Below, piece after piece: positions 56,601-64,000 of a DNA stretch of 64,000 nt. The stretch covers positions 124,001-188,000 of the forward strand of contig NZ_MUHU01000026.1 in the NCBI RefSeq assembly GCF_002105195.1, written 5' to 3'. Numbering within the stretch: position 1 is the first letter of the stretch; every line of letters starts with the position of its first letter. The notes beneath the pieces are model-generated. The model saw only the letters and a list, made by a program, of their open reading frames with translations. It was not told where the DNA came from and made no database searches. This DNA comes from Derxia lacustris. GTDB lineage: Bacteria > Pseudomonadota > Gammaproteobacteria > Burkholderiales > Burkholderiaceae_E. Both the position numbers and the translations under genes were made by a program.

Positions 56601-59600
56601 GTCGCCGATGCCGCCGCCGAAGTCGCCGAACCGACCCAGGCCGACGCTGCCGCAGACGTACCCGCGGCCGCGCCAACCGACGCGCCGGTAGCCGGAGCCG
56701 CCGCCAGTCCGGCCGCGTCGGCCGAGCCGCTGCCGATCATCCCGCCGTCGCGCTTTCCGCCCGAGCTGCTGGCCACCGTGCCGGCCATCGAGGCGCTGCT
56801 GCGCACGCCGCCGGCGCCGGGCGAGGAGGAGGCTCTGCCGATGGGTTTCCTGGCCGGCAGCTCGCTGGTGCGCGGCATGGCCCACGAGCCCGAGCCGACG
56901 GCCGAACTGCCGGCGCCGGCCGACGAACCGGCGCTGCCCGCCGATGCCGCGACCGCCTCCGTGGCCGCCGCGCCGTCGCTGGTCGAGCCCGCGTTCGAAC
57001 CCGAACCGGTGCCCGACCCCACGCCCCAAGCCGAACCGGCCGCCACGTCGGCCGAACCGCAGGTCGGCCCCGACGAGCGTCGCATCGGCCCGCTCGTCAT
57101 CTCGACCCAGCTCTACGAGATCTATCTGACCGAGGCCGACGACTGCCTGCGCCGGCTGCAAACCGAAGTCTCGCGCTGGCGCCAGTTCCCCGACGGCCGG
57201 CTGCAGGAGCCGGCGGTGCGCGCCGCGCATTCGCTTGCCGGCTGCTCGGCCACCGCCGGCCTGCTGCCGGTGCATGAACTGGCCGGCACGGTCGAGAAAT
57301 CGCTCCAGGCCGCCAGCCGCGCCCACATCGTGCCCGCCAGCGCCGAGCTCGACACGCTCGACAACGTGCTCGACGGGCTGGCCGGCATGCTGCATCGCTT
57401 TGCCGCCGGCCTGTATCCCGAGGCCGACGCCGGCCTGCTGGCCCGCGCCCACGAACTCGCGCTGCACTGGGGCGAGCGCGCCGGCGCCGCACGCCAGGAA
57501 AGCCCCGCGCCCGCCATCGACGAGACCCGGCTCGACAGCTTCGGCGACGATCTCGAACTCGAACTCGACATCGAGCTGCCGGCCGACGAACCGTCGGCCG
57601 ACGCCACGCTGCATGTGGGCTTCGCGCCCAAGGACGTGTTCACGCGCTCGATCAGCAACATCGACCTCGACCTGTCGGAGCTGGCCGGCGAGGTCGCCGA
57701 TGCGGCGCCGGCAATGCCGGCGCTCCCGGCGGCGCCGGTCGCGGTCGCGCCAGTCCGGCTGGCGGCCAGCCCGGTCGCGCCGGCCGAGCCCGATGGCGCC
57801 GACCGGATCGAGCTGCCCGACAACGAGATCGACCCCGACCTCATCGACATCTTCATCGAGGAAGGGCGCGACTACATGCCGCGCATCGAAAGCGGTCTGG
57901 CCCGGCTCACCGCCGCGCCGACCGATGCCGAAACCCTCGCCGGCGTGCTGCGCGCGCTGCACACGGTGAAGGGCAGCGCGCGCATGGCCGGCGCGATGCG
58001 GCTCGGCGCGCTTTGCCACGACATCGAATCGCGCATCGAGGCGGCGCGCCAGACGCCGTCGGCCGAGCTGTTCAACGGCCTGCTGCAAGCCTTCGACGGC
58101 GCCTATGCCGAATTCGGACGGCTGGCCGGCGATGCGCCGATCTTCGAGCCCCAGGCCGAGGCGGCGCTGCCGGTCGTCCCGGCGCCGGTCGCCGAACCGG
58201 TGCCGGCGCCGTCCGAGCCACCGGCGCCATTCCCTGCTGCCGAGGCCGACGAGCTGCCGCACGGTCCGCCGCGCATCTTCAACTGGCCGGTGGCGCCGCT
58301 CACCGATCCGGACGGCCCGCGCTATCCGGTCGGCGAGGGCACCGAGCCGGGCGAACCGGCGCCGTTTGCCGGCAGCGACGCCGAAGTGGCGGCCGACGCG
58401 ATCGCGCCGCCGTCCGAACCGTTCGCCGCGCCGACGGTGGCCGAGCCTGCCGCTGCCGAGCCGCAGCTGGCTGGCGTGGCCGAAGCCGCCGCGCTGCCGG
58501 CCGCCGCCGGCCCGACCGACGCCGCCGGGCCGGCCGCCGCGCCGCAGCGCCCGGCCCGGCCGCAATCGCTGGTGCGGGTGCGCGCCGACGTGCTCGACCG
58601 GCTGGTCAACAACGCGGGTGAAGTCTCCATCGCCCGCGCCCGGCTCGAAAACGACCTCGGTACCGTCAAGGGCGCGCTTGGCGATCTGACCGAGAACGTC
58701 GGCCGCCTGCGCGGCCAGCTGCGCGAGATCGAGATCGCCGCCGAGGCCCAGATGATGAGCCGGATGGAGGCCGAGAAAGAGGCCGGCCGTTCCTTCGATC
58801 CGCTCGAATTCGACCGCTTCTCGCGCTTGCAGGAACTGACCCGGATGCTGGCCGAATCGGTCAGCGACGTGACCACGCTCCAGCAGAACATCGTCAAGGG
58901 CATGGAGGGCGCCAACAAGGGCCTCACCAGCCAGGCCCGGCTCACGCGCGAATTGCAGGAAGACCTGATGCGGGTGCGCATGGTGCCGGTCGACAGCGCT
59001 TCCGAGCGGCTGTATCGCGTGGTGCGCCAGTCGGCCAAGGAGATCGGCAAGCGCGTCAATCTCGAAATCCGCGGCGCCACGGTCGAACTCGACCGCGGCG
59101 TGCTGGAGCGCATGACCGGCCCGTTCGAGCATCTGCTGCGCAATTCGGTCGTGCACGGCATCGAATCGCGCGAGCGCCGGCTGGCCGCTGGCAAGCCCGA
59201 GACCGGGACCATCGTGGTGGCGGTGCGCCAGCGCGGCAACGAGGTCGAGCTGGCCTTCGAGGACGACGGCGCCGGCATCGATGTCGAGGCGATCCGCGCC
59301 AAGGCGCGTGCCAAGGGACTGATTGCCGCCGGCACCATCCTCAGCGACGCCCAGGCGGCCGAGCTGGTGTTCGCGCCCGGCTTCACCACCGCCAACGAAG
59401 TCACCTCGCTGGCCGGGCGCGGCGTGGGCATGGACGTGGTGCGCGCCGAGGCCGGCGCGCTCGGCGGCCGGGTGCAGATCGACAACCGGCCGGGCCAGGG
59501 CGTCACCTTCACCATCCGGCTGCCGCTCACGCTGGCCGTGACCCAGGTGGTGCTGGTGCGCGCCGGCGGCCGGCTGCATGCGATTCCGGCGGTGCTGGTC

Positions 59601-60461
59601 GGGCTGGTGCAGCAGCTGCGCGCGCCGCAGCTGGCGGCCGCCTATGCCGACGGCCGGCTCGACGTGGCCGGCGCACCGGCCGACTTCGCCTATCTGCCCA
59701 CGCTGCTCGGCGACCTGCACAGCCATGCCATCGCCCAGCGCTATTCGCCGGTGATGACGCTCGAATCGGGCGGCAAGCGGGTGGCGCTGCATGTCGACGA
59801 AGTGGTTGGCAATCAGGAAGTGGTGGTGAAGAACATCGGCCCGCAGCTGGCGCGGATGGTCGGCATCACTGGCGCGACCGTGCTCGGCTCGGGCGATGTG
59901 GTGCTCATCATCGATCCGGTGCAGCTGGTCGAGCGGCTCGGCGTCAGGCCGCGTCCGGCGCCGCAGGCCGAGGGCGAGGCGGTTTCGGCCGAGGCGGTCG
60001 CGGCGGCGGCCGACGGCGCGCTCGACGCCGCAGCCCGGCCGCCGACGCCGGAGGCGCCGCGCAGTGGCGCGCTGGCCAGCCTGCCGGTGGCGATGGTGGT
60101 CGACGATTCGGTCACCGTGCGCCGCGTGACCCAGCGGCTGCTGCAGCGCGAGGGCTATCAGGTGGTGCTGGCCAAGGACGGCGTCGATGCGCTGGAGCAG
60201 CTCCAGGAGTTCCGGCCCGACGTCATGCTGGTCGACATCGAGATGCCGCGGATGGACGGCTTCGACCTGACGCGCAATGTGCGCAGCGATTCGCGCATCG
60301 CCGATGTGCCGATCGTGATGATTACCTCGCGCACCGCCGACAAGCACCGCAACCATGCCGAAGCGCTCGGCGTGAATGCCTATCTGGGCAAGCCCTACCG
60401 CGAAGACGAACTGCTCGAAGTGATGCGCGAACTGATTGCGGCGAGCCGCGCGGCGGCCTGA
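53676..60461 (+). CDS. pilL: Hybrid chemotaxis histidine kinase PilL/ChpA
   Basis: This 2261-residue multidomain CheA is the kinase of the twitching motility pathway. After an N-terminal helical region come Hpt domains with histidines at H796 (FHTLKGSSRMVG), H1185 (AAHSLAGCSATAG, atypical) and H1429 (LHTVKGSARMAG), separated by Pro/Ala/Glu-rich linkers. A dimerisation and HATPase core follows (HLLRNSVVHGIE from 1819, DDGAGID, GRGVGMDVV), then a CheW-like domain and a C-terminal receiver with D2187 (VDIEMPRMDGF). ChpA of P. aeruginosa has more phosphotransfer domains; additional degenerate ones may hide in the N-terminal third. Odd features are a T9 tract (56309-56317) and four EPI repeats. 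It ends at an intrinsic terminator. Confidence 0.93.
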   Translation: MTTANASAGIDTGPLSWVIDEVRQALEASIAGLRNFSVHADEITQLRVARTHLHQAHGALQMVDLDGVPQITALGERVYDRFVDAPSLCSPDTVASIERAFAGLVDYLDDLLAGQPHQPVRLFPQYRELARIIGIDRAHPADLFFPQLGERVIDDDSCEPVADPAALAPARAQYERGLLKLLRNIDPATAASEMGSAVRNFRTAQTPGAARSFWTVLHALCQGLAEGAVAPDDLHLKRLAARVNMQMRRAVSGQPALAERLLADALFHLSTADSQSPEIARVRSVYRLAEVPRDYAQPRYGRVDNRVVKRAREQLAAVRSAWDRYVGGKPTEAGSLLRQARLFADVAAELAEPGIVTVSSAIVGVAETCAAAPGVTTPELAIETATAVLFLEHGLDTFNRLSPEYAERAETIAARLRDALAGEPSTESVAWLAALSSEAHERATMATLVGEIQANLRAIEQALDAFFRDPTRRDGLGNCAALLAQSAGALALLEHDSAHQAMEDCRAAIERFSDPTVEPDPVEFDRVAQTFGALGFVVDSLRQPTGAPHPELERDPERGGWRVKGADGPRRGPTETVPPPLHAIAPEPDAAAAELTLAPHELADAPLAELTEVVELTEPIEPIEPIEPIEVADAAPADHDSVEQEIRASIDSARELFGQLREAGDAGATGVVPALQGLLTQIRQDADLVDDSRLQIAAANALALAGQTGPEGSVEALGLALAELDHRNPASLDAPAPDAATLALAAADDETIDAELLDIFLGEAREVLDTIDGALGRCKGDPGHQGNLTTLRRSFHTLKGSSRMVGLRQFGEAAWALEQVYNVWLAEERPGNTALFGLTHAAHRQFGSWVEQIAAGQLHAVLPERLIAAADRVREGEHFFLSGEHTFAAPDSPVYPAPPLDHEPGFDPDFQNDDGLYPDFRFRDEVGPATTQRLDGAVALADVAPVGEPALDIDLGAVDALAPEPAVSAAAEIAAVADAAAEVAEPTQADAAADVPAAAPTDAPVAGAAASPAASAEPLPIIPPSRFPPELLATVPAIEALLRTPPAPGEEEALPMGFLAGSSLVRGMAHEPEPTAELPAPADEPALPADAATASVAAAPSLVEPAFEPEPVPDPTPQAEPAATSAEPQVGPDERRIGPLVISTQLYEIYLTEADDCLRRLQTEVSRWRQFPDGRLQEPAVRAAHSLAGCSATAGLLPVHELAGTVEKSLQAASRAHIVPASAELDTLDNVLDGLAGMLHRFAAGLYPEADAGLLARAHELALHWGERAGAARQESPAPAIDETRLDSFGDDLELELDIELPADEPSADATLHVGFAPKDVFTRSISNIDLDLSELAGEVADAAPAMPALPAAPVAVAPVRLAASPVAPAEPDGADRIELPDNEIDPDLIDIFIEEGRDYMPRIESGLARLTAAPTDAETLAGVLRALHTVKGSARMAGAMRLGALCHDIESRIEAARQTPSAELFNGLLQAFDGAYAEFGRLAGDAPIFEPQAEAALPVVPAPVAEPVPAPSEPPAPFPAAEADELPHGPPRIFNWPVAPLTDPDGPRYPVGEGTEPGEPAPFAGSDAEVAADAIAPPSEPFAAPTVAEPAAAEPQLAGVAEAAALPAAAGPTDAAGPAAAPQRPARPQSLVRVRADVLDRLVNNAGEVSIARARLENDLGTVKGALGDLTENVGRLRGQLREIEIAAEAQMMSRMEAEKEAGRSFDPLEFDRFSRLQELTRMLAESVSDVTTLQQNIVKGMEGANKGLTSQARLTRELQEDLMRVRMVPVDSASERLYRVVRQSAKEIGKRVNLEIRGATVELDRGVLERMTGPFEHLLRNSVVHGIESRERRLAAGKPETGTIVVAVRQRGNEVELAFEDDGAGIDVEAIRAKARAKGLIAAGTILSDAQAAELVFAPGFTTANEVTSLAGRGVGMDVVRAEAGALGGRVQIDNRPGQGVTFTIRLPLTLAVTQVVLVRAGGRLHAIPAVLVGLVQQLRAPQLAAAYADGRLDVAGAPADFAYLPTLLGDLHSHAIAQRYSPVMTLESGGKRVALHVDEVVGNQEVVVKNIGPQLARMVGITGATVLGSGDVVLIIDPVQLVERLGVRPRPAPQAEGEAVSAEAVAAAADGALDAAARPPTPEAPRSGALASLPVAMVVDDSVTVRRVTQRLLQREGYQVVLAKDGVDALEQLQEFRPDVMLVDIEMPRMDGFDLTRNVRSDSRIADVPIVMITSRTADKHRNHAEALGVNAYLGKPYREDELLEVMRELIAASRAAA
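55527..55562 (+). repeat. Four exact copies of a 9-bp repeat in pilL
   Basis: GAGCCGATC is repeated four times, encoding EPI x4 in the linker before the H796 Hpt domain. Copy number changes would keep the frame and only alter linker length. Confidence 0.8.
56309..56317 (+). repeat. T9 homopolymer tract inside pilL
   Basis: Nine T span codons H-F-F-L (CAT TTT TTT TTG) in a locally AT-richer linker after the first Hpt domain. One T fewer gives CAT TTT TTT TGA; one T more gives TTT GAG TGG TGA. Either slip therefore ends the protein near residue 880, before the kinase core. Confidence 0.8.
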
Positions 60462-60478
60462 CCGCAGCCCGCGCAGAG

Positions 60479-60512
60479 AACGGCCGGTGGCGTCGAGCTG
60501 CCGGCCGTTTTT
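60479..60512 (+). terminator. Intrinsic terminator of the pil operon
   Basis: ACGGCCGG (60480-60487) pairs with CCGGCCGT (60501-60508) around a 13-base loop and is followed by a five-T run (60508-60512), 18 bases after the pilL stop. Confidence 0.75.
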
Positions 60513-60525
60513 GCTTGGGGCGCGG

Positions 60526-60996
60526 CTATTGCCCGCCGGCAAAGCCGTTCTGGCGCCAGGCCTCGAACACCACCACCGCGACCGCGTTGGACAGGTTGAG
60601 CGAGCGGTTGCCGGGCTGCATCGGCAGGCGCAGCCGCTGCTCGGGCGCGAAGCGGTCGCGCAGTTCGGGCGCCAGGCCGCGCGTCTCGCAGCCGAACACG
60701 AACACGTCGTCGGGCCGGAAGGCGAGCTCGGCATGCGGCCGCGAGGCATGCCGGCTGAGCGCGAACATCCGCGCCGGATCGGGCTGACGCGCGGCCAGAA
60801 AGGCATCGAAGCTGGCATGCGTGCGCACCCGTGCGTACTCGTGATAGTCGAGCCCGGCGCGGCGCAGTTTGGCGTCGTCGAGCGTGAAGCCGAGCGGCTC
60901 GATCAGATGCAGCCGCGCGCCGGTGTTGGCGCACAGACGGATGACATTGCCGGTGTTGGGCGGGATTTCGGGCTCGACGAGCACCACATCGAACAT
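60526..60996 (-). CDS. trmL: tRNA (cytidine(34)-2'-O)-methyltransferase TrmL
   Basis: The 156-residue SPOUT-fold methyltransferase modifies the wobble base of leucine tRNAs. Family motifs are VLVEPEIPPNTGNVIRLCANTG at the N terminus, VFVFGCETRGLAP and RSLNLSNAVAVVVFEAWRQ, the trefoil-knot SAM site. It lies 15 bases after the comF stop on the minus strand, so the two are probably co-transcribed. Confidence 0.95.
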   Translation of the reverse strand: MFDVVLVEPEIPPNTGNVIRLCANTGARLHLIEPLGFTLDDAKLRRAGLDYHEYARVRTHASFDAFLAARQPDPARMFALSRHASRPHAELAFRPDDVFVFGCETRGLAPELRDRFAPEQRLRLPMQPGNRSLNLSNAVAVVVFEAWRQNGFAGGQ

Positions 60997-61011
60997 TGCA
61001 GAAGCCTTGGT

Positions 61012-61854
61012 TCAGGAGTCGGGCGGCGGCGTGCGCAGCGCAGCCAGCACGCAGAGCGCGCCGGGCCGCAACGGCGCAAGGCTGAGCGCGGCGGCGCGCA
61101 ACGTGGCGCCGGTGGTCATCACATCGTCGATGAGGGCGATGCGCTGGCCGGCGAGCCGCTGCTGCGCGCCCGGCGCCAGCGCGAAGGCGCCCGTCAGCGC
61201 GCGGGTCCGCGCGGCGCGGCCGAGCCGGGCGATGGCCGGCGTGTCGAGCCGCCGCAAAAGCGCGCCATTGTCCACCCGCGCGCCGGTGCCGGCGGCGAGC
61301 GCCCGCGCGATGCGGTCGGCCTGGTTGTAGCCGCGCGTGGCCAGCCGGGCCGGCGCGAGCGGTACCGGCAGCAGCCACCAGCCGGCCAGATCGGCGTGGC
61401 GCGCGCGCAGCGCCAGCTCGATCAGGCTGGCGAGCGCCGGCGCATTGGGCAGCGCGGCGCCGAATTTGAGCGCCAGCTCGATCCGGTCCCAGGGCGGTTC
61501 ATAGGCCGCGCCGACCACCGCCTGCGACCACGGCGGCGGCGCGGCGGCGCAGTGCGCACAAATCGGCAGCGGGCCGGCGCCGTCGAGCGGCAGGGCGTGG
61601 AATGCGGTGGCGTCGAGCGCCTCGGCGCAGCGCAGGCAGCGCGGCCGCTGGCGCTCGATGCGCCGGGCCGAGCGCAGGCAGGCGGCGCACAGGCCGCGCG
61701 CGCCGGCCGCCGCGCCGCAAGCCACGCAGCGATTGCCGAACAGCGCCGCCGCCAGTTCGCGCGCAAACCCGCCCGGCGAATGCCGCTTTTCGGGTCGGCG
61801 CGCGGCGGCATCGGCAGGCGCGGGCAGGGCGGCGGTGGGCAGGCGAGGGCTCAT
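61012..61854 (-). CDS. ComF-family phosphoribosyltransferase-like protein
   Basis: The protein of about 280 residues has an N-terminal cysteine-rich zinc region (CVACG, LCAACL, RCLRC, ICAHC) and a type I phosphoribosyltransferase domain with RGYNQADRIARALA and the PRPP loop IALIDDVMTTGATLRAAA. This is the ComF/GntX architecture. ComF is linked with DNA uptake and its processing in naturally competent bacteria; other members have no known substrate. ATG 61854 is used, and an alternative lies upstream at 61884. It is divergent from the bioC-like gene. Confidence 0.9.
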   Translation of the reverse strand: MSPRLPTAALPAPADAAARRPEKRHSPGGFARELAAALFGNRCVACGAAAGARGLCAACLRSARRIERQRPRCLRCAEALDATAFHALPLDGAGPLPICAHCAAAPPPWSQAVVGAAYEPPWDRIELALKFGAALPNAPALASLIELALRARHADLAGWWLLPVPLAPARLATRGYNQADRIARALAAGTGARVDNGALLRRLDTPAIARLGRAARTRALTGAFALAPGAQQRLAGQRIALIDDVMTTGATLRAAALSLAPLRPGALCVLAALRTPPPDS

Positions 61855-61890
61855 CGCGCCGATGCTGGCGCATGGCACCATTGCCGCGCC

Positions 61891-62898
61891 ATGACCTCCT
61901 CCACTTCCCGCACCGACGCCGGCCTGATCGATCCGCATGCCGCGCGCCTCCAGTTCGAGCGCCGCGCGCGCGACTTCGACCACCACGACTTCTTCCACCG
62001 CGAGGTCGAATCGCGGCTGCTCGAACGGCTCGATCCGCTGCGCATCGAGCCCGCGCGCGCGCTCGACCTGGGCTGCGGCACCGGCCATGCGCTGCCGGCG
62101 CTCGCCGACCGCTATCCGCAGGCCGCCTGGACCGGCGTCGATCTGGCCCACGCCATGCTCGCGCGCGCCGCCGTGCGCACGCGGCAGGCGGCCGGGCTCG
62201 GCGGCACGGTGGCGCGGCTGCTCGACCGCGTGGGCATGGGCGCGCTTTCGCCGAGCCTGCCCGGCGGCCGCAGCGGCGCTGCCGGCCTCGCGCGCGCCGA
62301 GCTGGTGCAGGCCGACTTCGCCCAGCTGCCGTTCGCCGATGCCAGCTTCGATCTGCTCTGGTCCAACCTCGCGCTGCATTTCGCGCCCGACCTCGGCCGC
62401 GCCATCGCCGAATGGTGGCGCGTGAGCCGGCCCGGCGCCGCGCTCATGTTCAGCTGCCTCGGTCCCGACAGCCTGCGCGAGCTGCGCCCGCTCTGGCCCG
62501 GCGATCCGCCGCGCGCCTTTGTGCCTTTCGCCGACATGCACGACCTCGGCGACCTGATGGTGCGGTCGGGCTTCGCCGATCCGGTGATGGGCATGGAGCG
62601 CATCACGCTCACCTATGCCGATCCGGCCAGGCTGCTCGCCGACCTGCGTGCGCTCAGCGGCAATCCGCTCGCCGCGCGCGCGCCGCGCCTGCATGCGCGC
62701 GATTTCCGCACCCGCTTCCTCGCCGCGCTCGATGGCGCGCGCGGGCCGGATGGCCTGATCGCCGTCACGCTCGAAATCGTCTACGGCCATGCCTGGGCCG
62801 CCGCGCCGCGCCAGCGCCGCGAAGCCCTGCCGGGCGGCGGCGAGATCGCCTCGGTACCGCTCTCGGCCCTCAAGCGCCCCGGCCCGCCACGCGACTGA
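61891..62898 (+). CDS. BioC-like SAM-dependent methyltransferase
   Basis: The 335-residue class I methyltransferase has motif I ALDLGCGTGHALPALADRYP and motif II/III-like VQADFAQLPFADASFDLLWSNLALHFAPD, which together with HAARLQFERRARDFDHHDFFHREV match malonyl-ACP O-methyltransferases (BioC) in beta- and gammaproteobacteria. BioC methylates malonyl-ACP to start pimelate synthesis for biotin. No other bio gene lies nearby and an insert of ~35 residues follows motif I, so the role is probable but not certain. It is divergent from comF by 36 bases. Confidence 0.82.
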   Translation: MTSSTSRTDAGLIDPHAARLQFERRARDFDHHDFFHREVESRLLERLDPLRIEPARALDLGCGTGHALPALADRYPQAAWTGVDLAHAMLARAAVRTRQAAGLGGTVARLLDRVGMGALSPSLPGGRSGAAGLARAELVQADFAQLPFADASFDLLWSNLALHFAPDLGRAIAEWWRVSRPGAALMFSCLGPDSLRELRPLWPGDPPRAFVPFADMHDLGDLMVRSGFADPVMGMERITLTYADPARLLADLRALSGNPLAARAPRLHARDFRTRFLAALDGARGPDGLIAVTLEIVYGHAWAAAPRQRREALPGGGEIASVPLSALKRPGPPRD

Positions 62899-63215
62899 AA
62901 CCGCGCGCGATGTTGCCGTCTGTTAGCGCGAGTGCGCTGCCGGTACCGCCGCGCCGAGACTCGGCCGAGCCCGCACGGTGGTACCGCCCGGGCCTGCGCC
63001 ACAGGGCGGCCTGAGGGGAAGCCCCCGGTGCGCATGGCGGCGGATCGTTCCTATGATCGGTCCGCCTTCTTCGTCAGCCCGACGTCAGCTGCGCCAAGCG
63101 CTGGCCGCGTGCCGACATGCCAACGTAAAACCGGTCGGGTGCCCCAGGCCCGGCGTCGTGCGGTTCATGCCGCGCGCCGCCCCGCTGCCGAGCGCTTGCC
63201 AAAGCGAGGGAGATC
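62899..63215 (+). other. Gap ahead of the cytochrome c oxidase operon
   Basis: The 317 bases hold no supported gene. They contain a TATGAT box at 63052-63057 within a dyad whose arms GGCGGA (63039-63044) and TCCGCC (63061-63066) flank it, a candidate promoter/operator for coxB. The rest shows only GC-rich, codon-like noise. Confidence 0.4.
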
Positions 63216-64000
63216 ATGCTCAGGACGCTCGGCATTGCGCTTGCGCTCATCGCCCCTTCGGCCTTTGCGGTCGATGGCGTGCAGAGTCGCTACAACCTCG
63301 CGCCCCCGGTCACACCGCTCGCCGAAGACATCTACAGCCTGCATCACTACGTGATGGGCATCTGCGTGGCGATCTTCCTGTTCGTGTTCGCGTGGATGTT
63401 CATCGCGATCCTGCGGCACCGGAAGTCGCTCGGCCACAAGCCGGCCAACTTCCACGAGAACACCACCGTGGAAATCATCTGGACGGTGATTCCCTTCCTC
63501 ATCGTCGTGGCCATCGCGGTGCCGGCCACGCGCATCGTCGTGGCGATGAAGGACACGTCGAGCGCCGACCTCACCATCAAGGCCACCGGCTACCAGTGGA
63601 AGTGGGGCTACGAATATCTGCGCGGCGAAGGCGAGGGCATCGCGCTGCTGTCCACGCTGGCCACGCCGCGCGGGCAATTGCAGCTCGCTTCCCTCGGCAG
63701 CGAGCGCGACAGCAACCCCAACTACCTGCTCGAAGTCGATCAGCCGCTGGTGGTGCCGGTCGATGCCAAGGTGCGCATCATCACCACGGCGAGCGATGTC
63801 ATCCACTCGTGGTTTGTGCCGGCCTTCGCGGTCAAGCAGGACGCCATCCCCGGCTTTGTGCGCGATACCTGGTTTCGCGCCACCACGGTCGGCACCTTCC
63901 GCGGCCAGTGCGCCGAGCTCTGCGGCAAGGAGCACGCCTACATGCCCATCGTCGTGCGGGTGCTCTCGCGCGAGGACTATGCCGCCTGGGTCGTCGCCAA
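63216..64000 (+). CDS. coxB: Cytochrome c oxidase subunit II (partial, cut by window end)
   Basis: The 261 codons present encode the CuA-bearing subunit of the aa3-type terminal oxidase. A signal peptide (LRTLGIALALIAPSAFA) is followed by two membrane helices (MGICVAIFLFVFAWMFIAIL and VEIIWTVIPFLIVVAIAVPA), the KATGYQWKWGYEY aromatic stretch and the CuA ligands in HSWFVPAF and GQCAELCGKEHAYMP. The frame stays open to the last base. GCGAGGGA lies ahead of ATG 63216. Subunit I and other cox genes are expected downstream of the window. Confidence 0.95.
   Translation, partial: MLRTLGIALALIAPSAFAVDGVQSRYNLAPPVTPLAEDIYSLHHYVMGICVAIFLFVFAWMFIAILRHRKSLGHKPANFHENTTVEIIWTVIPFLIVVAIAVPATRIVVAMKDTSSADLTIKATGYQWKWGYEYLRGEGEGIALLSTLATPRGQLQLASLGSERDSNPNYLLEVDQPLVVPVDAKVRIITTASDVIHSWFVPAFAVKQDAIPGFVRDTWFRATTVGTFRGQCAELCGKEHAYMPIVVRVLSREDYAAWVVA

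Noticed and set aside
56349..60818. A ~1490-codon open frame on the minus strand opposite pilL and trmL
   Set aside because: pilL on the + strand has all kinase motifs; the opposite frame is Arg/His/Gly-rich and typical of antisense high-GC codons.
62932..63354. Open frame running into coxB in another frame
   Set aside because: It is Arg/Ala-rich, overlaps the coxB signal peptide and membrane segment out of frame, and has no family match.

Overview
The window is chromosomal DNA of a high-GC betaproteobacterium, most likely of the order Burkholderiales. This rests on gene orders typical of that group: argB / pyrimidine 5'-nucleotidase / slmA, gpmA-envC-ctpA-moeB opposite rhodanese-grxC-secB-gpsA, thiD-thiE-hemL beside a rubredoxin and pilGHIJ-pilL, and comF-trmL / bioC-like / coxB. 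The species cannot be read from the sequence. No rRNA, tRNA or CRISPR array was seen.

Region 1 (1-11712) is a defence island read on the + strand with almost no gaps. It holds the end of a type III R-M modification gene (frameshifted at a short G run), a RhuM-family gene, an intact-looking type III restriction subunit and a complete Wadjet-type SMC system (JetA, JetB, JetC, JetD). Region 2 (11806-26372) is accessory and housekeeping: a 1501-residue RTX/T1SS-type protein, an AsmA-like DUF748 protein, aquaporin Z, a PEP-CTERM choice-of-anchor-A protein, an Ada-like O6-methylguanine methyltransferase and a two-subunit molybdenum hydroxylase. Region 3 (26598-38185) is core genome: queE-queD, argB, the nucleotidase, slmA, dsbB, moeB, ctpA, envC, gpmA, rhodanese, grxC, secB and gpsA. 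Region 4 (38247-43218) is a MarR-controlled NodT/EmrA/EmrB tripartite efflux operon with a palindromic operator candidate.

Region 5 (43219-46807) is a strikingly AT-rich insert between two convergent core genes. It carries a DUF4297/Cap4-like nuclease plus HerA ATPase, a known anti-phage pair. The nuclease gene is split by a frameshift exactly at a T TTT TTA heptamer, and a -1 shift there would give one 403-residue protein. The ATPase gene has a C8A6 tract ahead of its Walker A motif. Region 6 (46808-64000) is core again: hemL, thiE, thiD, rubredoxin, the Pil-Chp twitching chemosensory operon pilGHIJ-pilL, trmL, comF, a bioC-like gene and the start of the cytochrome c oxidase operon (coxB, cut by the window end).

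The most unusual thread is homopolymer tracts placed where one slipped base switches a gene off. pilL carries T9 in a high-GC gene, and both +1 and -1 slips meet a stop within a few codons. herA carries C8A6. The DUF4297 gene and the type III mod gene are both out of frame by one base at such a run. These could be contingency loci, recoding sites, true mutations or homopolymer sequencing errors; raw reads and RNA data would decide.
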